Shown here piece by piece: positions 15,494 to 23,364 of a stretch of DNA of 64,000 bases. The notes under the pieces were generated by a model. It saw nothing but the letters and a program-made list of their open reading frames with translations, was not told where the DNA came from and did no database searches. Source of the stretch: Clostridia bacterium (GTDB taxonomy: Bacteria > Bacillota > Clostridia > Oscillospirales > Acutalibacteraceae); contig JAGASD010000033.1 of assembly GCA_017621885.1 (NCBI GenBank), forward strand, positions 1 to 64,000, given 5' to 3'. Position 1 is the stretch's first letter. Each line of letters opens with the position of its first letter. A program made the translations under genes and the position numbers.

Positions 15494-18349
15494 ATGGAAA
15501 ACAAAGATAAAATCCAGTGTCATTTTATATCAAACACCCATTGGGACAGAGAATGGCGTTTTTCCGCAAGAAGAACACAGTATATGTTAGGCTATATGCT
15601 TGATATGCTTCTTGACATTCTTGACAAAAATCCCGATTACAGACATTTCCACCTTGACTCACAGACAATGCCCATTCAGGACTATCTTGAGGTTTATCCC
15701 GAAAAGAAGGAAAAGCTTCAAAAATACATAAAAGAGGGCAGAATTGCCGTTGGTCCCTGGTTCTGTCTTCCTGATGAATTCACAGTCGGTAGTGAAGCAC
15801 TTATCAGAAACCTTCTTTTAGGTCACAAAATCGGTAAAGAAATGGGCGGTATCAGCAAAACAGGCTACTCCCCCTTCGGCTGGGGTCAGATTTCACAGCT
15901 CCCCCAGATTTATGACGGATTTGATATTCACTTTGCATCATTCTACCGCGGTATCAATGAATACAAGGCGCCCAAATCAGAATTCTTCTGGGAAAGCCCT
16001 GACGGCACCCGTATTTATGCATCACGTCTTGCAAAGCGCCCCCGTTACAATATCTGGTACGTTGTTCAGCGCCCCGTTTACTTCAACCAGACTGATGAAA
16101 ACAACCGCGATATGCTCTGGAATGACAACAACGGTGTATTCAAGCTCATTGACAGAGACTGGAAGTTAGATTATCAGTACACCCATCCCTTCTATGAGTA
16201 CCACAAAGAAAGCGTAAAAGCACGTGCTGAGCAGGCTATGAAGGAGCAGGACAACGACTGGACAACAAATCACCGCTTCTGGTCAATCGGTCACGACTCA
16301 TCTTGCCCCGACGAGCGTGAAGTTCAGCTTGTAAAAGACCTTAACGATTCTCTCCCCGAGGCTGAGGTTTTCCACAGCACTCTTAAAGAGATGGAGCAGG
16401 GCATTATTGATAATTTCAAGGCAGATTCACCCGTACTCAAGGGCGAAATGCGTGATCCCTATACAAAGGGCAGCGTAAGTGAGCTTTGCGGATGGATTCT
16501 TTCTGCAAGAACCTACATCAAGCAGGAAAACTTCGACACAGAGCGCCGTCTTATTAACTACGCAGAGCCTATGGCTATTTTTGCCGCTCTTTCAGGCGCA
16601 CCTTATCCCCGTAATTTCATTGACCTTTCTTACAACTATCTTCTTCAGAATCACGGTCACGACAGTATCGGTGCTTGCGGACGTGACGTTGTTTACGAAG
16701 ACGTTATGTCAAGATACAGACAAGCAAGAGAGCTTTCAATGTGCGTATTCGAACGCGCATTTATGGATATCGCAGGTGACATTAACCTTAAATCCTTCAG
16801 CCGTGATGATGCAGCAGTTGTAGTATTTAACCCCGCCCCCTTCAAGAGAACCGAAACTGTTAACCTCAGACTCGAAATCCCCGCAGAGTGGAAAGCAGAC
16901 AGCTTTGAAATTCTTGACGAAGACGGCACAGCAATCAAATATCAGATTATTTCCACAAACAAAGAAAACGCACAGATTATTCAAAATCCCAACGATACTG
17001 CAAACGTTCTTCACACACAGCAGTATTACGTTGCAGCTGAAGTTTATGACATTCCTGCGATGGGCTATAAAACCTTCAGAGTTCGTCCGCTTTACAATGT
17101 TCGCGCAACAACTCCCGTAACACTTGTTAAAACAACAAACGTTATGGAAAACGAATATCTCAAGGTAAGCTTCAACCACAACGGTACATTCAATGTTGTT
17201 GACAAAGAAACAGGTAAGGAATTCAAAAACCTCGGTTACTTCAAAGACAGCGGTGAAATCGGCAACCCCTGGCAGCACGTTGCTCCCGAATGTGACGAAA
17301 CCTTCACTACTCTCGGTGAGCAGGCAAATGTAACACTTCTCCGTCACGGTGAATTTGAAACCACCTTCAAAATCACAATGCGTTGGGAGCTTCCCGAAAA
17401 ACGTGCATTTGACGAAAAATCAAGAAGTGAGCATAAGCTTCCCGATGATATTGAAAGCCTTGTTACACTCCGCAAGGGTTCAAAATATGTTGAAATTGAA
17501 ACAACAATCAACAACCGTTGCGAGGACCACTACTTACAGGTCGGCTTCCCCACAGGCATCAAGGCAGAATATGCTGATGCTCAGGGACAGTTTGACGTTG
17601 TTAAGCGTCCTCTTGCAAAGCCCGACTATTCACTTTATGATGAAGTTCCTATGACAGAGCATCCTATGAATTCCTTCGTAAGCGTTTCTGACGGCACAAA
17701 CGGCGTTGCACTTCTCAACACAGGTCTTAAAGCATACGAAGCCGCTGACGATGAAGACGGCACGGTTTACCTTTCACTTATCAGAGCGTATCCCCTTCGT
17801 ATCTGCGTTACAAAAGATATGCAGAACTACAGCGACTGGGATAAGGGCTCACAGTGCATCGGCAAAAACACATTCCGTTACGCATTTATGCCTCACAAGG
17901 GTGATTGGGAAGAAGGTAACGTATGGCAGGAAAGCGAACGCTTCAACCTTTACCTCACAGCAGGTCAGATTGCTCCTACAGGCCATGGTAAGAATCCTCT
18001 TACACATTCATTCCTTGAGCTTAAAGATGAAAACCTTAACGTAAGTGCTGTTAAGCTCAGCGAAGACGGCGAAGGCTACATAGTAAGACTTTTCAATCCC
18101 TCAGACAAGGCAATTAAAAATGCTATCCGTCTTAACGGTGGTATTGCTCCCGTTGAAAAGGCACAGTCCCCCGTTGAAAGACAGAAGGCAGAATTCGAGC
18201 TTCCCGAGTACACAGGCAAAAACTGGAAAGAAGTTAAGCTTGTTACACTTGAAGAAAAAGACGTTGCTCCGCTTACTGTTGATGCTGAAGGCTTTGCTGA
18301 ATTTGAAATCACAGGCAAGAAAATTCTTACAATCAAATTTATCGGTTGA
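15494..18349 (+). CDS. GH38-family alpha-mannosidase-like protein with an altered nucleophile motif
   Basis: The 951-residue protein shows the GH38 N-terminal zinc motif (SNTHWDREW, H16 and D18), GPWFCLPDEFTV, the later NHGHDSIGACGRD, and C-terminal GH38 beta domains. At the position of the family nucleophile (pattern YxPDxFGxxSQ) it reads YSPFGWGQISQLPQ, putting Phe128 where Asp is expected; the sibling at 4369 has the normal VPDVFG. This may mark a GH38 subgroup with other chemistry or specificity, or loss of activity. AAGGAGG lies 12 bases before this ATG. A nearer ATG at 15487, in another frame, would give only seven codons. No signal peptide, so cytoplasmic. Confidence 0.88.
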   Translation: MENKDKIQCHFISNTHWDREWRFSARRTQYMLGYMLDMLLDILDKNPDYRHFHLDSQTMPIQDYLEVYPEKKEKLQKYIKEGRIAVGPWFCLPDEFTVGSEALIRNLLLGHKIGKEMGGISKTGYSPFGWGQISQLPQIYDGFDIHFASFYRGINEYKAPKSEFFWESPDGTRIYASRLAKRPRYNIWYVVQRPVYFNQTDENNRDMLWNDNNGVFKLIDRDWKLDYQYTHPFYEYHKESVKARAEQAMKEQDNDWTTNHRFWSIGHDSSCPDEREVQLVKDLNDSLPEAEVFHSTLKEMEQGIIDNFKADSPVLKGEMRDPYTKGSVSELCGWILSARTYIKQENFDTERRLINYAEPMAIFAALSGAPYPRNFIDLSYNYLLQNHGHDSIGACGRDVVYEDVMSRYRQARELSMCVFERAFMDIAGDINLKSFSRDDAAVVVFNPAPFKRTETVNLRLEIPAEWKADSFEILDEDGTAIKYQIISTNKENAQIIQNPNDTANVLHTQQYYVAAEVYDIPAMGYKTFRVRPLYNVRATTPVTLVKTTNVMENEYLKVSFNHNGTFNVVDKETGKEFKNLGYFKDSGEIGNPWQHVAPECDETFTTLGEQANVTLLRHGEFETTFKITMRWELPEKRAFDEKSRSEHKLPDDIESLVTLRKGSKYVEIETTINNRCEDHYLQVGFPTGIKAEYADAQGQFDVVKRPLAKPDYSLYDEVPMTEHPMNSFVSVSDGTNGVALLNTGLKAYEAADDEDGTVYLSLIRAYPLRICVTKDMQNYSDWDKGSQCIGKNTFRYAFMPHKGDWEEGNVWQESERFNLYLTAGQIAPTGHGKNPLTHSFLELKDENLNVSAVKLSEDGEGYIVRLFNPSDKAIKNAIRLNGGIAPVEKAQSPVERQKAEFELPEYTGKNWKEVKLVTLEEKDVAPLTVDAEGFAEFEITGKKILTIKFIG

Positions 18350-18360
18350 TAACACATATA

Positions 18361-18397
18361 AAAAGCTTCTCTTTGCAGTGAAAGAGAAGCTTTTTTG
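18361..18397 (+). terminator. Terminator after the HAD-GH38 operon
   Basis: A 14-bp perfect stem (18361-18374 with 18381-18394), a 6-base loop and a T-run begin 11 bases past the GH38 stop. Confidence 0.9.
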
Positions 18398-18541
18398 TAT
18401 AACTCTGCGCATAATTGTATATATTTAAAATATCTATTGAAATATTCTGCAAAAAATGATAATATAACATGGTATAGGTATTTTTTCGTCTTATTTTGTC
18501 GAAAGCTTTCAAAACCGTATTTTTGTTACGGAGGTTTTAAT

Positions 18542-19177
18542 GTGACTAAAAAACAGCGTGCACTTTCAGTTTGCGATATTCTGAAAAAAGATTATCCCGA
18601 AGCTGTTTGCCAGCTTAATGCAGATACACCCTTTCAGTTGCTTGTGGCAACCCGACTTTCGGCACAGTGTACTGATGCACGTGTAAACCTTGTGACCCCT
18701 GCCCTTTTTGAAAAATACCCTACAGAAAACGAGCTTGCCGAGGCAGATATCACGGATGTTGAAAGCCTTATTCATTCCTGCGGTTTTTATCACGGCAAAG
18801 CAAGAGATTTAGTCGGAATGGCTGCCGCTGTAAGGGATATTTACAACGGAACTCTGCCCGATTCCATTGAAGAGCTTACAAAGCTCCCCGGTGTAGGTCG
18901 CAAGACGGCAAACCTTATTATGGGTGATGTTTATAAAAAGCCGGCCGTTGTTGCAGACACCCACGTAATACGCATAACAAATCTTTTAGGTCTTGTTAAC
19001 GTAAAAGACCCTAAAAAGGTTGAGCTTGAACTTAAAAAGCTTTTACCGCCTGAAGAGAGCAACGATTTCTGTCACAGAATTGTATTGCACGGCAGAGCCG
19101 TCTGCATCGCAAGGCGCCCGAATTGTGAAATCTGCAATCTGAAAATTGCTTGTAAATATTATCAAAAAAACAATTGA
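18542..19177 (+). CDS. nth: Endonuclease III, DNA glycosylase/AP lyase
   Basis: Base-excision repair enzyme that removes oxidised pyrimidines and nicks abasic sites. Translation most likely starts at the GTG at 18542, since GGAGG lies 7 bases upstream; the open frame to the left runs through non-family sequence. The 211-residue product has the helix-hairpin-helix LPGVGRKTANLI with catalytic Lys121, catalytic Asp139 in ADTHVIRI, and the C-terminal [4Fe-4S] cysteines C188, C195, C198 and C204 with the standard 6-2-5 spacing. Length is normal for bacterial Nth. Confidence 0.95.
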   Translation: MTKKQRALSVCDILKKDYPEAVCQLNADTPFQLLVATRLSAQCTDARVNLVTPALFEKYPTENELAEADITDVESLIHSCGFYHGKARDLVGMAAAVRDIYNGTLPDSIEELTKLPGVGRKTANLIMGDVYKKPAVVADTHVIRITNLLGLVNVKDPKKVELELKKLLPPEESNDFCHRIVLHGRAVCIARRPNCEICNLKIACKYYQKNN

Positions 19178-19197
19178 GTTTTTGTGGAGGGACAAAA

Positions 19198-20787
19198 ATG
19201 AAAAGAATAATAAGCGTACTCCTCGTATTGATTATGTTATTCTCTTTGTGCTCATGCTCGGCAAACGTAAGCAACACACAGCTTACAATGGGTATATTGA
19301 ATCAGGTTACAAATCTTGACCCGTTAAATATAAGCGGCGACGGCGAAAGAATTATTGCAACAAACTGTTTTGAGGGGCTTCTGCGTTTTGATGAAAAAGG
19401 CAAAATTGACTTAGGCGGTGCTACTGCGTATTCAATCAGCAATGACGGTCTTACTTATGTATTCAAGCTCAATCCTCTCGCAAAATGGTATGTTCCCGGT
19501 GCGGTAAAGGCAACACTTGAAACTGTCGGCATTGAAAAATTTGACAATAAAATCACATCCGAGGATTATATTTACGGTATAACGAGATTTATTCAAAGCT
19601 CAAACAAAGCCCTTTCATCTGTAAAAGGTGCTTCCACCTATGACCCTGATGATAAAGAATCAACACTCGGTCTTAAAGCGATAGACGAATATACTCTTGA
19701 AATCACTCTTGAAAGAGTTGATCCCGATTTTCTCTATAAATTGGCTGCAAACCCCGTTTATCCCTGTGACAAGACTCTTGCAGAAGCACTTGATAGTATT
19801 TTCAATTCAACACCTGCAACCACTGTATGCAACGGTCCGTATTACATTAAAGAAGTCAGCGAATCAGAAGCGGTGCTTGAACGTAATCCCGACTACAACG
19901 GCAAACTTCAAATTGCTAACGGAAGCGTTCTTCTTTACACAACAGGCAAGAGACAGACGCTTGCCGCCAGGTTTGAAGACGGTCAGTATGACATCTACTT
20001 CACACCCAGCACGCACAGACTCAAGGAAAAATCAACGTCCTACACATCTACATCAAGCATCTGGGGCTTTGCTTTTAACTGCAAATCAAAGGTAGGCGCT
20101 GTTGCAGGTCTGCGTGATATTATTTTAAGCACTGTTTATTACGATAAAATTGAACTGCCTGCCTTCGCCACAGGCAAAGCAGACAGAATCATCCCCGGAA
20201 TTTATAACGTCGGTGACACATCCTACGCTTCCTTTAATCCGCAGAAGCTTGCTTACGAGCGAAACATAACCCTCGCGAAAGAGAATCTTGATAAGCTTCT
20301 TGATAAGATGGAGCGCGAAGCATTTACAATTAAGCTTGCAATCCCTAAGGATATGGAAAAAACAATGGAGCCGGTTATCATCCATTGGGAAACTCTTTTT
20401 GAAGAAAAAATCCTTATTGATTTGCGCGTTTATGAAACAACCGACGCTGCAACTATTGCTTCAGAGGGAAATTATGACCTTGCAATCCTTCCCATAACAC
20501 CTTATAAGCGCACGGCATTGGGTGTTGTTGAAGCTTTTTCGGGTGCTCCCTGCTACTACGCTGACCAAAAAATCAACGCTTTGAAAAGTCAGACTAAGGC
20601 ATCCGCGGAAGAAAATGCCGCAAATTATTTAAAAGCAGAAAAGCTTGTTGTAGAAAACGGTGTTTTTGTTCCCTTGTTCTATGCAAGTAACGACCTGTAT
20701 CTCGGAAAAGGTGTCAGCGGTGTTTATATTGCCGACGGCGGAAGACTTATTTATTTACATTCAGGCGCTAAGGTAACAGAAGGATGA
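19198..20787 (+). CDS. Peptide-type (family 5) ABC transporter substrate-binding lipoprotein
   Basis: The ATG at 19198 (529 residues) follows a strong GGAGGG site. The signal peptide MKRIISVLLVLIMLFSL ends in a lipobox LCSC, giving a lipid-anchored extracellular protein. The body matches SBP_bac_5/OppA-DppA architecture: TMGILNQVTNLDPLNISG at the start, NCFEGLLRFDEKG, DYIYGITRFIQ, TVCNGPYYIKEV and YDLAILPITPY. Members bind oligopeptides, nickel or other ligands. No permease or ATPase gene lies next to it, so it is an orphan binding protein. It overlaps the VanZ-like gene by 4 bases (ATGA). Confidence 0.9.
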   Translation: MKRIISVLLVLIMLFSLCSCSANVSNTQLTMGILNQVTNLDPLNISGDGERIIATNCFEGLLRFDEKGKIDLGGATAYSISNDGLTYVFKLNPLAKWYVPGAVKATLETVGIEKFDNKITSEDYIYGITRFIQSSNKALSSVKGASTYDPDDKESTLGLKAIDEYTLEITLERVDPDFLYKLAANPVYPCDKTLAEALDSIFNSTPATTVCNGPYYIKEVSESEAVLERNPDYNGKLQIANGSVLLYTTGKRQTLAARFEDGQYDIYFTPSTHRLKEKSTSYTSTSSIWGFAFNCKSKVGAVAGLRDIILSTVYYDKIELPAFATGKADRIIPGIYNVGDTSYASFNPQKLAYERNITLAKENLDKLLDKMEREAFTIKLAIPKDMEKTMEPVIIHWETLFEEKILIDLRVYETTDAATIASEGNYDLAILPITPYKRTALGVVEAFSGAPCYYADQKINALKSQTKASAEENAANYLKAEKLVVENGVFVPLFYASNDLYLGKGVSGVYIADGGRLIYLHSGAKVTEG

Positions 20788-21236
20788 GTAAAAAAGCTAA
20801 TAAAGCGTACAAAATATTTTCTGCAATTTTTATGATTGCGGTTATGGTTACAATATTTATACTTTCAGCACAAAACAGTGATGATTCTGCCGAAACCAGC
20901 GGTGCTCTTATATTATGGTTGGAACGGTTATTTGAACTGGGTATTTCTCAGGATGCCATACGCACAGCGGCGCATTTCTGCGAATATGCAGGGCTGGGCT
21001 TCAGCGTTGTTAATTTCTTATACGCTTTCAGAAACGCGGTTTCTCCCGTTTTGTCCATTGTTATTGCCTGGGGCTATGCATTAACTGATGAAATCCATCA
21101 GATTTTTGTGCCCGGCAGAGCATTTCAGCTTATTGACCTTACAGTAAACTTTTTCGGTATACTTCTTGGCATAGGCGCATTCACGTTGATTATTTTAATT
21201 ATAGAAATAAAAAAAGAGAAAAAGCCATCTGCTTAA
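20784..21236 (+). CDS. VanZ-like membrane protein
   Basis: The 150-residue protein has four predicted transmembrane segments and the VanZ-family core: FILSAQNSDDSAETS, RTAAHFCEYAGLG and ALTDEIHQIFVPGRAFQLIDLTVNFFGILLG. VanZ relatives include the teicoplanin-resistance accessory protein; most chromosomal copies have unknown function. Its start overlaps the stop of the binding-protein gene (ATGA), so the two are translationally coupled. Its own stop codon lies in the loop of the terminator that ends the operon. Confidence 0.88.
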   Translation: MSKKANKAYKIFSAIFMIAVMVTIFILSAQNSDDSAETSGALILWLERLFELGISQDAIRTAAHFCEYAGLGFSVVNFLYAFRNAVSPVLSIVIAWGYALTDEIHQIFVPGRAFQLIDLTVNFFGILLGIGAFTLIILIIEIKKEKKPSA

Positions 21237-21251
21237 GCAGGTGGCTTTTAT
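21221..21251 (+). terminator. Terminator overlapping the VanZ-like stop codon
   Basis: A 12-bp stem (21221-21232 with 21237-21248, one G-U) has the TAA stop (21234-21236) in its 4-base loop region; TTTTATA follows. The last codons of the gene form the left arm. Confidence 0.8.
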
Positions 21252-21254
21252 AAT

Positions 21255-21551
21255 GCAAAATTCAAAATGCAAAATGCAAAATTTCGGGACCTGCGGTCGG
21301 CATTATACCAAAGTTGCGGTGGTGCGAAGCCTATCCTCCCTACTTGTAGGGAGGGGGACCATTCTCTGGGCAATTTATTGTTTTTAACGACCTTATCACG
21401 GATAAATAATTTTCTTATTAAAATAAAGTTGGGGCGGAATGGTGGAAGGTACCATTACACAAAGTAAAAGGACACTTTCATTCAAGTACCACCCACCGCT
21501 ACGCGGTCCCACCTCCTACGAGCTAAAGCTCGCAAGAGGGATAGGCTTCGC
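21255..21551. repeat. Nested palindromic intergenic repeat, copy 2
   Basis: It starts with low-complexity AAAATGCAAAATGCAAAA. It then has outer arms GCGAAGCCTATCC (21324-21336) and their perfect inverse (21539-21551), a CTCCCTAC/GTAGGGAG hairpin, the shared core GGGAGGGGGACCATTC ... TTGGGGCGGAATGGTGG, and an inner GGTAC/GTACC pair. The layout matches copy 1 at 12671, with diverged arms. No gene is seen here. Confidence 0.75.
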
Positions 21552-21579
21552 GTAGATTATATAAAAGTAATGAGAACCT

Positions 21580-21732
21580 TCACCCCTCATAGCTTACAAA
21601 CATTTCTTCCGTATCTTTTTGTGCCTGAGATAAAATTTCGTACGCCTTATCATTTGTTATGTACGGAAATGCGTCAGTTATTTTATTAAATAAGTGACAA
21701 TACATTTTCATATAAAGCTCTTGCTCGGTCAT
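21580..21732 (-). CDS. Small conserved-looking protein, unknown
   Basis: The 50-residue product starts MTEQELYMKMYCHLFNKITDA and ends EEMFVSYEG, all helical and soluble. AGGAA lies 9 bases before the ATG at 21732; the frame extends further upstream, but that part overlaps the small-RNA terminator. The pattern LFNxITDA...A..IL..AQ is one I have seen in short clostridial proteins without known function. It lies directly downstream of the structured RNA at 21752-21910, so readthrough could link them. Confidence 0.6.
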   Translation of the reverse strand: MTEQELYMKMYCHLFNKITDAFPYITNDKAYEILSQAQKDTEEMFVSYEG

Positions 21733-21751
21733 AAAAACATTTCCTGAAAAT

Positions 21752-21910
21752 AAAAAATGCGCAGCCGAAGCCACGCATGAAAAACACGGGACTTCTTTTG
21801 CTGCGACACAAACTCTTACAATCCTGCATTTAAAGGAAAAAGACCGAAGCCCGTGTTTTTACCAAAACACAGGGTTCCCTTAAATGCATTAATTATTAAG
21901 TTTATGTCGC
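21752..21910 (-). ncRNA. Structured small RNA with own promoter and terminator, 6S-like candidate
   Basis: On the minus strand the RNA begins GCGACAUAAAC, and its partner GUUUGUGUCGC closes a long stem near 21801-21812. Inside are an AT-rich open bubble, a second stem (UGCAUUUAAGGGAA with UUUCCUUUAAAUGCA) and a hairpin (CCCUGUGUUUU/AAAACACGGG). A GC-rich stem with a UUCG loop and U6 ends it (21752-21778). Closing stem, bubble and long terminal hairpin resemble 6S RNA, but the core is only ~110 bases, shorter than usual. AAAACACGGG can alternatively pair with CCCGUGUUUU downstream, so a switching leader for the 50-residue gene is also possible. Confidence 0.6.
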
Positions 21911-21916
21911 AAAATT

Positions 21917-21945
21917 ATTTTATCACAATAAACATATTTATTCAA
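21917..21945 (-). promoter_or_regulatory. Sigma-A type promoter of the small RNA
   Basis: TTGAAT (21940-21945), a 17-base spacer and TAAAAT (21917-21922) on the minus strand place the start near 21910, exactly where the closing stem of the RNA begins. Confidence 0.7.
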
Positions 21946-22060
21946 TATATATCAGCACAAAAAATCAGTAACTCTATGCATTACGAATACTTTTCTTGAA
22001 ATATTTAATAATATATGGTAAAATATATAGTTGCAGAATATTCTTTAAAGGAGAATAGTT

Positions 22061-22747
22061 ATGATAAATAACAACGAAAGAACACAGATAATCAATGATT
22101 TAATAAACAGCGGCGTATCCATTCCCTGTCCCGACGGTGTAATTATTGAAAAAAACGTTGAAATCGGCAAGGATACGGTTATTATGCCAAACACAGTCCT
22201 TATGGGCAATGTTAAAATCGGAAAGGGCTGTGTTATCGGCCCCAATTCATATATTGTTGACACTGTTGTTGGTAACAATACAAAACTCAACAACACACAG
22301 GCTTACTCTTCAAAAATCGGTTCAGGCGTTACAGCGGGTCCCTTTGTCCATATAAGACCAAATTGCGATATTGCTGATAACGTTCACATCGGTAACTTTG
22401 TTGAGGTTAAAAACTCAACCGTTGACGAAGGCAGTAAGCTTCCTCACCTCCTTTACGTCGGCGACTCAGACGTTGGTAAGGATGTTAACTTCGGTTGCGG
22501 TTGCGTTACAGTAAACTACGACGGCAGAAACAAATCACGCACAATCGTAAAAGACGGTGCATTCATCGGCTGTAACACAAACCTTGTTGCGCCCGTTACT
22601 GTTGGTGAAAATGCTTTCACCGCTGCCGGCTCAACAATTACAGAGGACGTACCCGACAACTCACTTGCAGTTGCCCGTAATCGTCAGGTTGTTAAAAACG
22701 ACTGGGTAAACATCAAGAAACCTTACAAAAGACAGCATTTAAAATAA
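22061..22747 (+). CDS. GlmU-type acetyltransferase domain protein (left-handed beta-helix, no uridylyltransferase domain)
   Basis: The 228-residue protein is a hexapeptide-repeat beta-helix matching only the C-terminal acetyltransferase half of GlmU: HIGNFVEVKNSTVDEGSKLPHLLYVGDSDVG (with the catalytic-type His in PHL), NYDGRNKSRTIVKDGAFIGCNTNLVAPVTVG and AAGSTITEDVPDNSLAVAR. Full GlmU (~450 residues) also has an N-terminal pyrophosphorylase, absent here. It may acetylate glucosamine-1-phosphate for UDP-GlcNAc synthesis, with the second step encoded elsewhere. The place beside pth and mfd is the classic Firmicutes glmU locus. AAAGGAGA precedes the ATG. Confidence 0.85.
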   Translation: MINNNERTQIINDLINSGVSIPCPDGVIIEKNVEIGKDTVIMPNTVLMGNVKIGKGCVIGPNSYIVDTVVGNNTKLNNTQAYSSKIGSGVTAGPFVHIRPNCDIADNVHIGNFVEVKNSTVDEGSKLPHLLYVGDSDVGKDVNFGCGCVTVNYDGRNKSRTIVKDGAFIGCNTNLVAPVTVGENAFTAAGSTITEDVPDNSLAVARNRQVVKNDWVNIKKPYKRQHLK

Positions 22748-22748
22748 T

Positions 22749-23357
22749 ATGGCTATATTCAACAAATTCAAAAACTCAAATTCATCCACCTACGATTATA
22801 TTATTGTAGGTCTCGGAAATCCCGGAGCAAAATACGAAACCACACGTCACAACGCAGGGTTTCTCTGTATCACAAAGCTGGAAGACGCTCTCGGATTCAA
22901 AGTTAAAAAACTGAAATTCCACTCACTCATAGGCGACACGCGTATAGGCGGTAAAAGGGTGATTGTTATGAAGCCCCAGACCATGATGAATAACAGCGGT
23001 GCTGCTGTAGGTGAGTGTGCAAAATTTTATAAAATTCCCCCTGAGAATGTCATCGTTATTTTTGACGATATTTCTCTTGAGCCAGGCAAGCTTCGTATTA
23101 AAAGAAAGGGCAGTGCCGGCGGCCACAACGGGATTAAAAGCATAATTGCACATTTAGGTTCGGAAAATTTCCCCAGAATAAAGTTAGGTGTGGGCAAAAA
23201 GCCTCATCCCGACTACGACCTTGCCGACTGGGTTTTAAGCAATTTCCCCAAAAGTGATATCCCCCTTATGCGCAACGCTATGGCAGATGCCTGCAATGCT
23301 CTTGAATACATAATTTCAGGTGATATTGACGGTGCAATGTCAAAATACAACAGCTGA
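22749..23357 (+). CDS. pth: Peptidyl-tRNA hydrolase
   Basis: Releases tRNA from prematurely dropped peptidyl-tRNA so that it can be reused. The 202-residue product shows the family N-terminus YIIVGLGNPGAKYETTRHNAGF with catalytic His34 and Asn24, KPQTMMNNSG, FDDISLEPGKLRIKRKGSAGGHNGIKSI, and FPRIKLGVGKK. It starts one base after the GlmU-like stop and is followed by mfd with a short gap, so the three genes form one operon. About 14 residues precede the core, slightly longer than usual. Confidence 0.96.
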   Translation: MAIFNKFKNSNSSTYDYIIVGLGNPGAKYETTRHNAGFLCITKLEDALGFKVKKLKFHSLIGDTRIGGKRVIVMKPQTMMNNSGAAVGECAKFYKIPPENVIVIFDDISLEPGKLRIKRKGSAGGHNGIKSIIAHLGSENFPRIKLGVGKKPHPDYDLADWVLSNFPKSDIPLMRNAMADACNALEYIISGDIDGAMSKYNS

Positions 23358-23364
23358 GGTTTTT

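Noticed and set aside
15487-15510. ATG at 15487 as a start closer to the AAGGAGG site of the GH38 gene
   Set aside because: It is in another frame and ends after seven codons; possibly a tiny upstream frame but not the gene start.
16736-17347. 203-codon minus-strand frame inside the second GH38 gene
   Set aside because: Antisense to a well-conserved enzyme, Cys- and Val-rich with no family pattern; a shadow.
21733-21910. T-box or metabolite riboswitch before the 50-residue gene
   Set aside because: No T-box specifier or AGGGUGG-type motif, and none of the common riboswitch cores I know; its own promoter and terminator fit an independent small RNA better.
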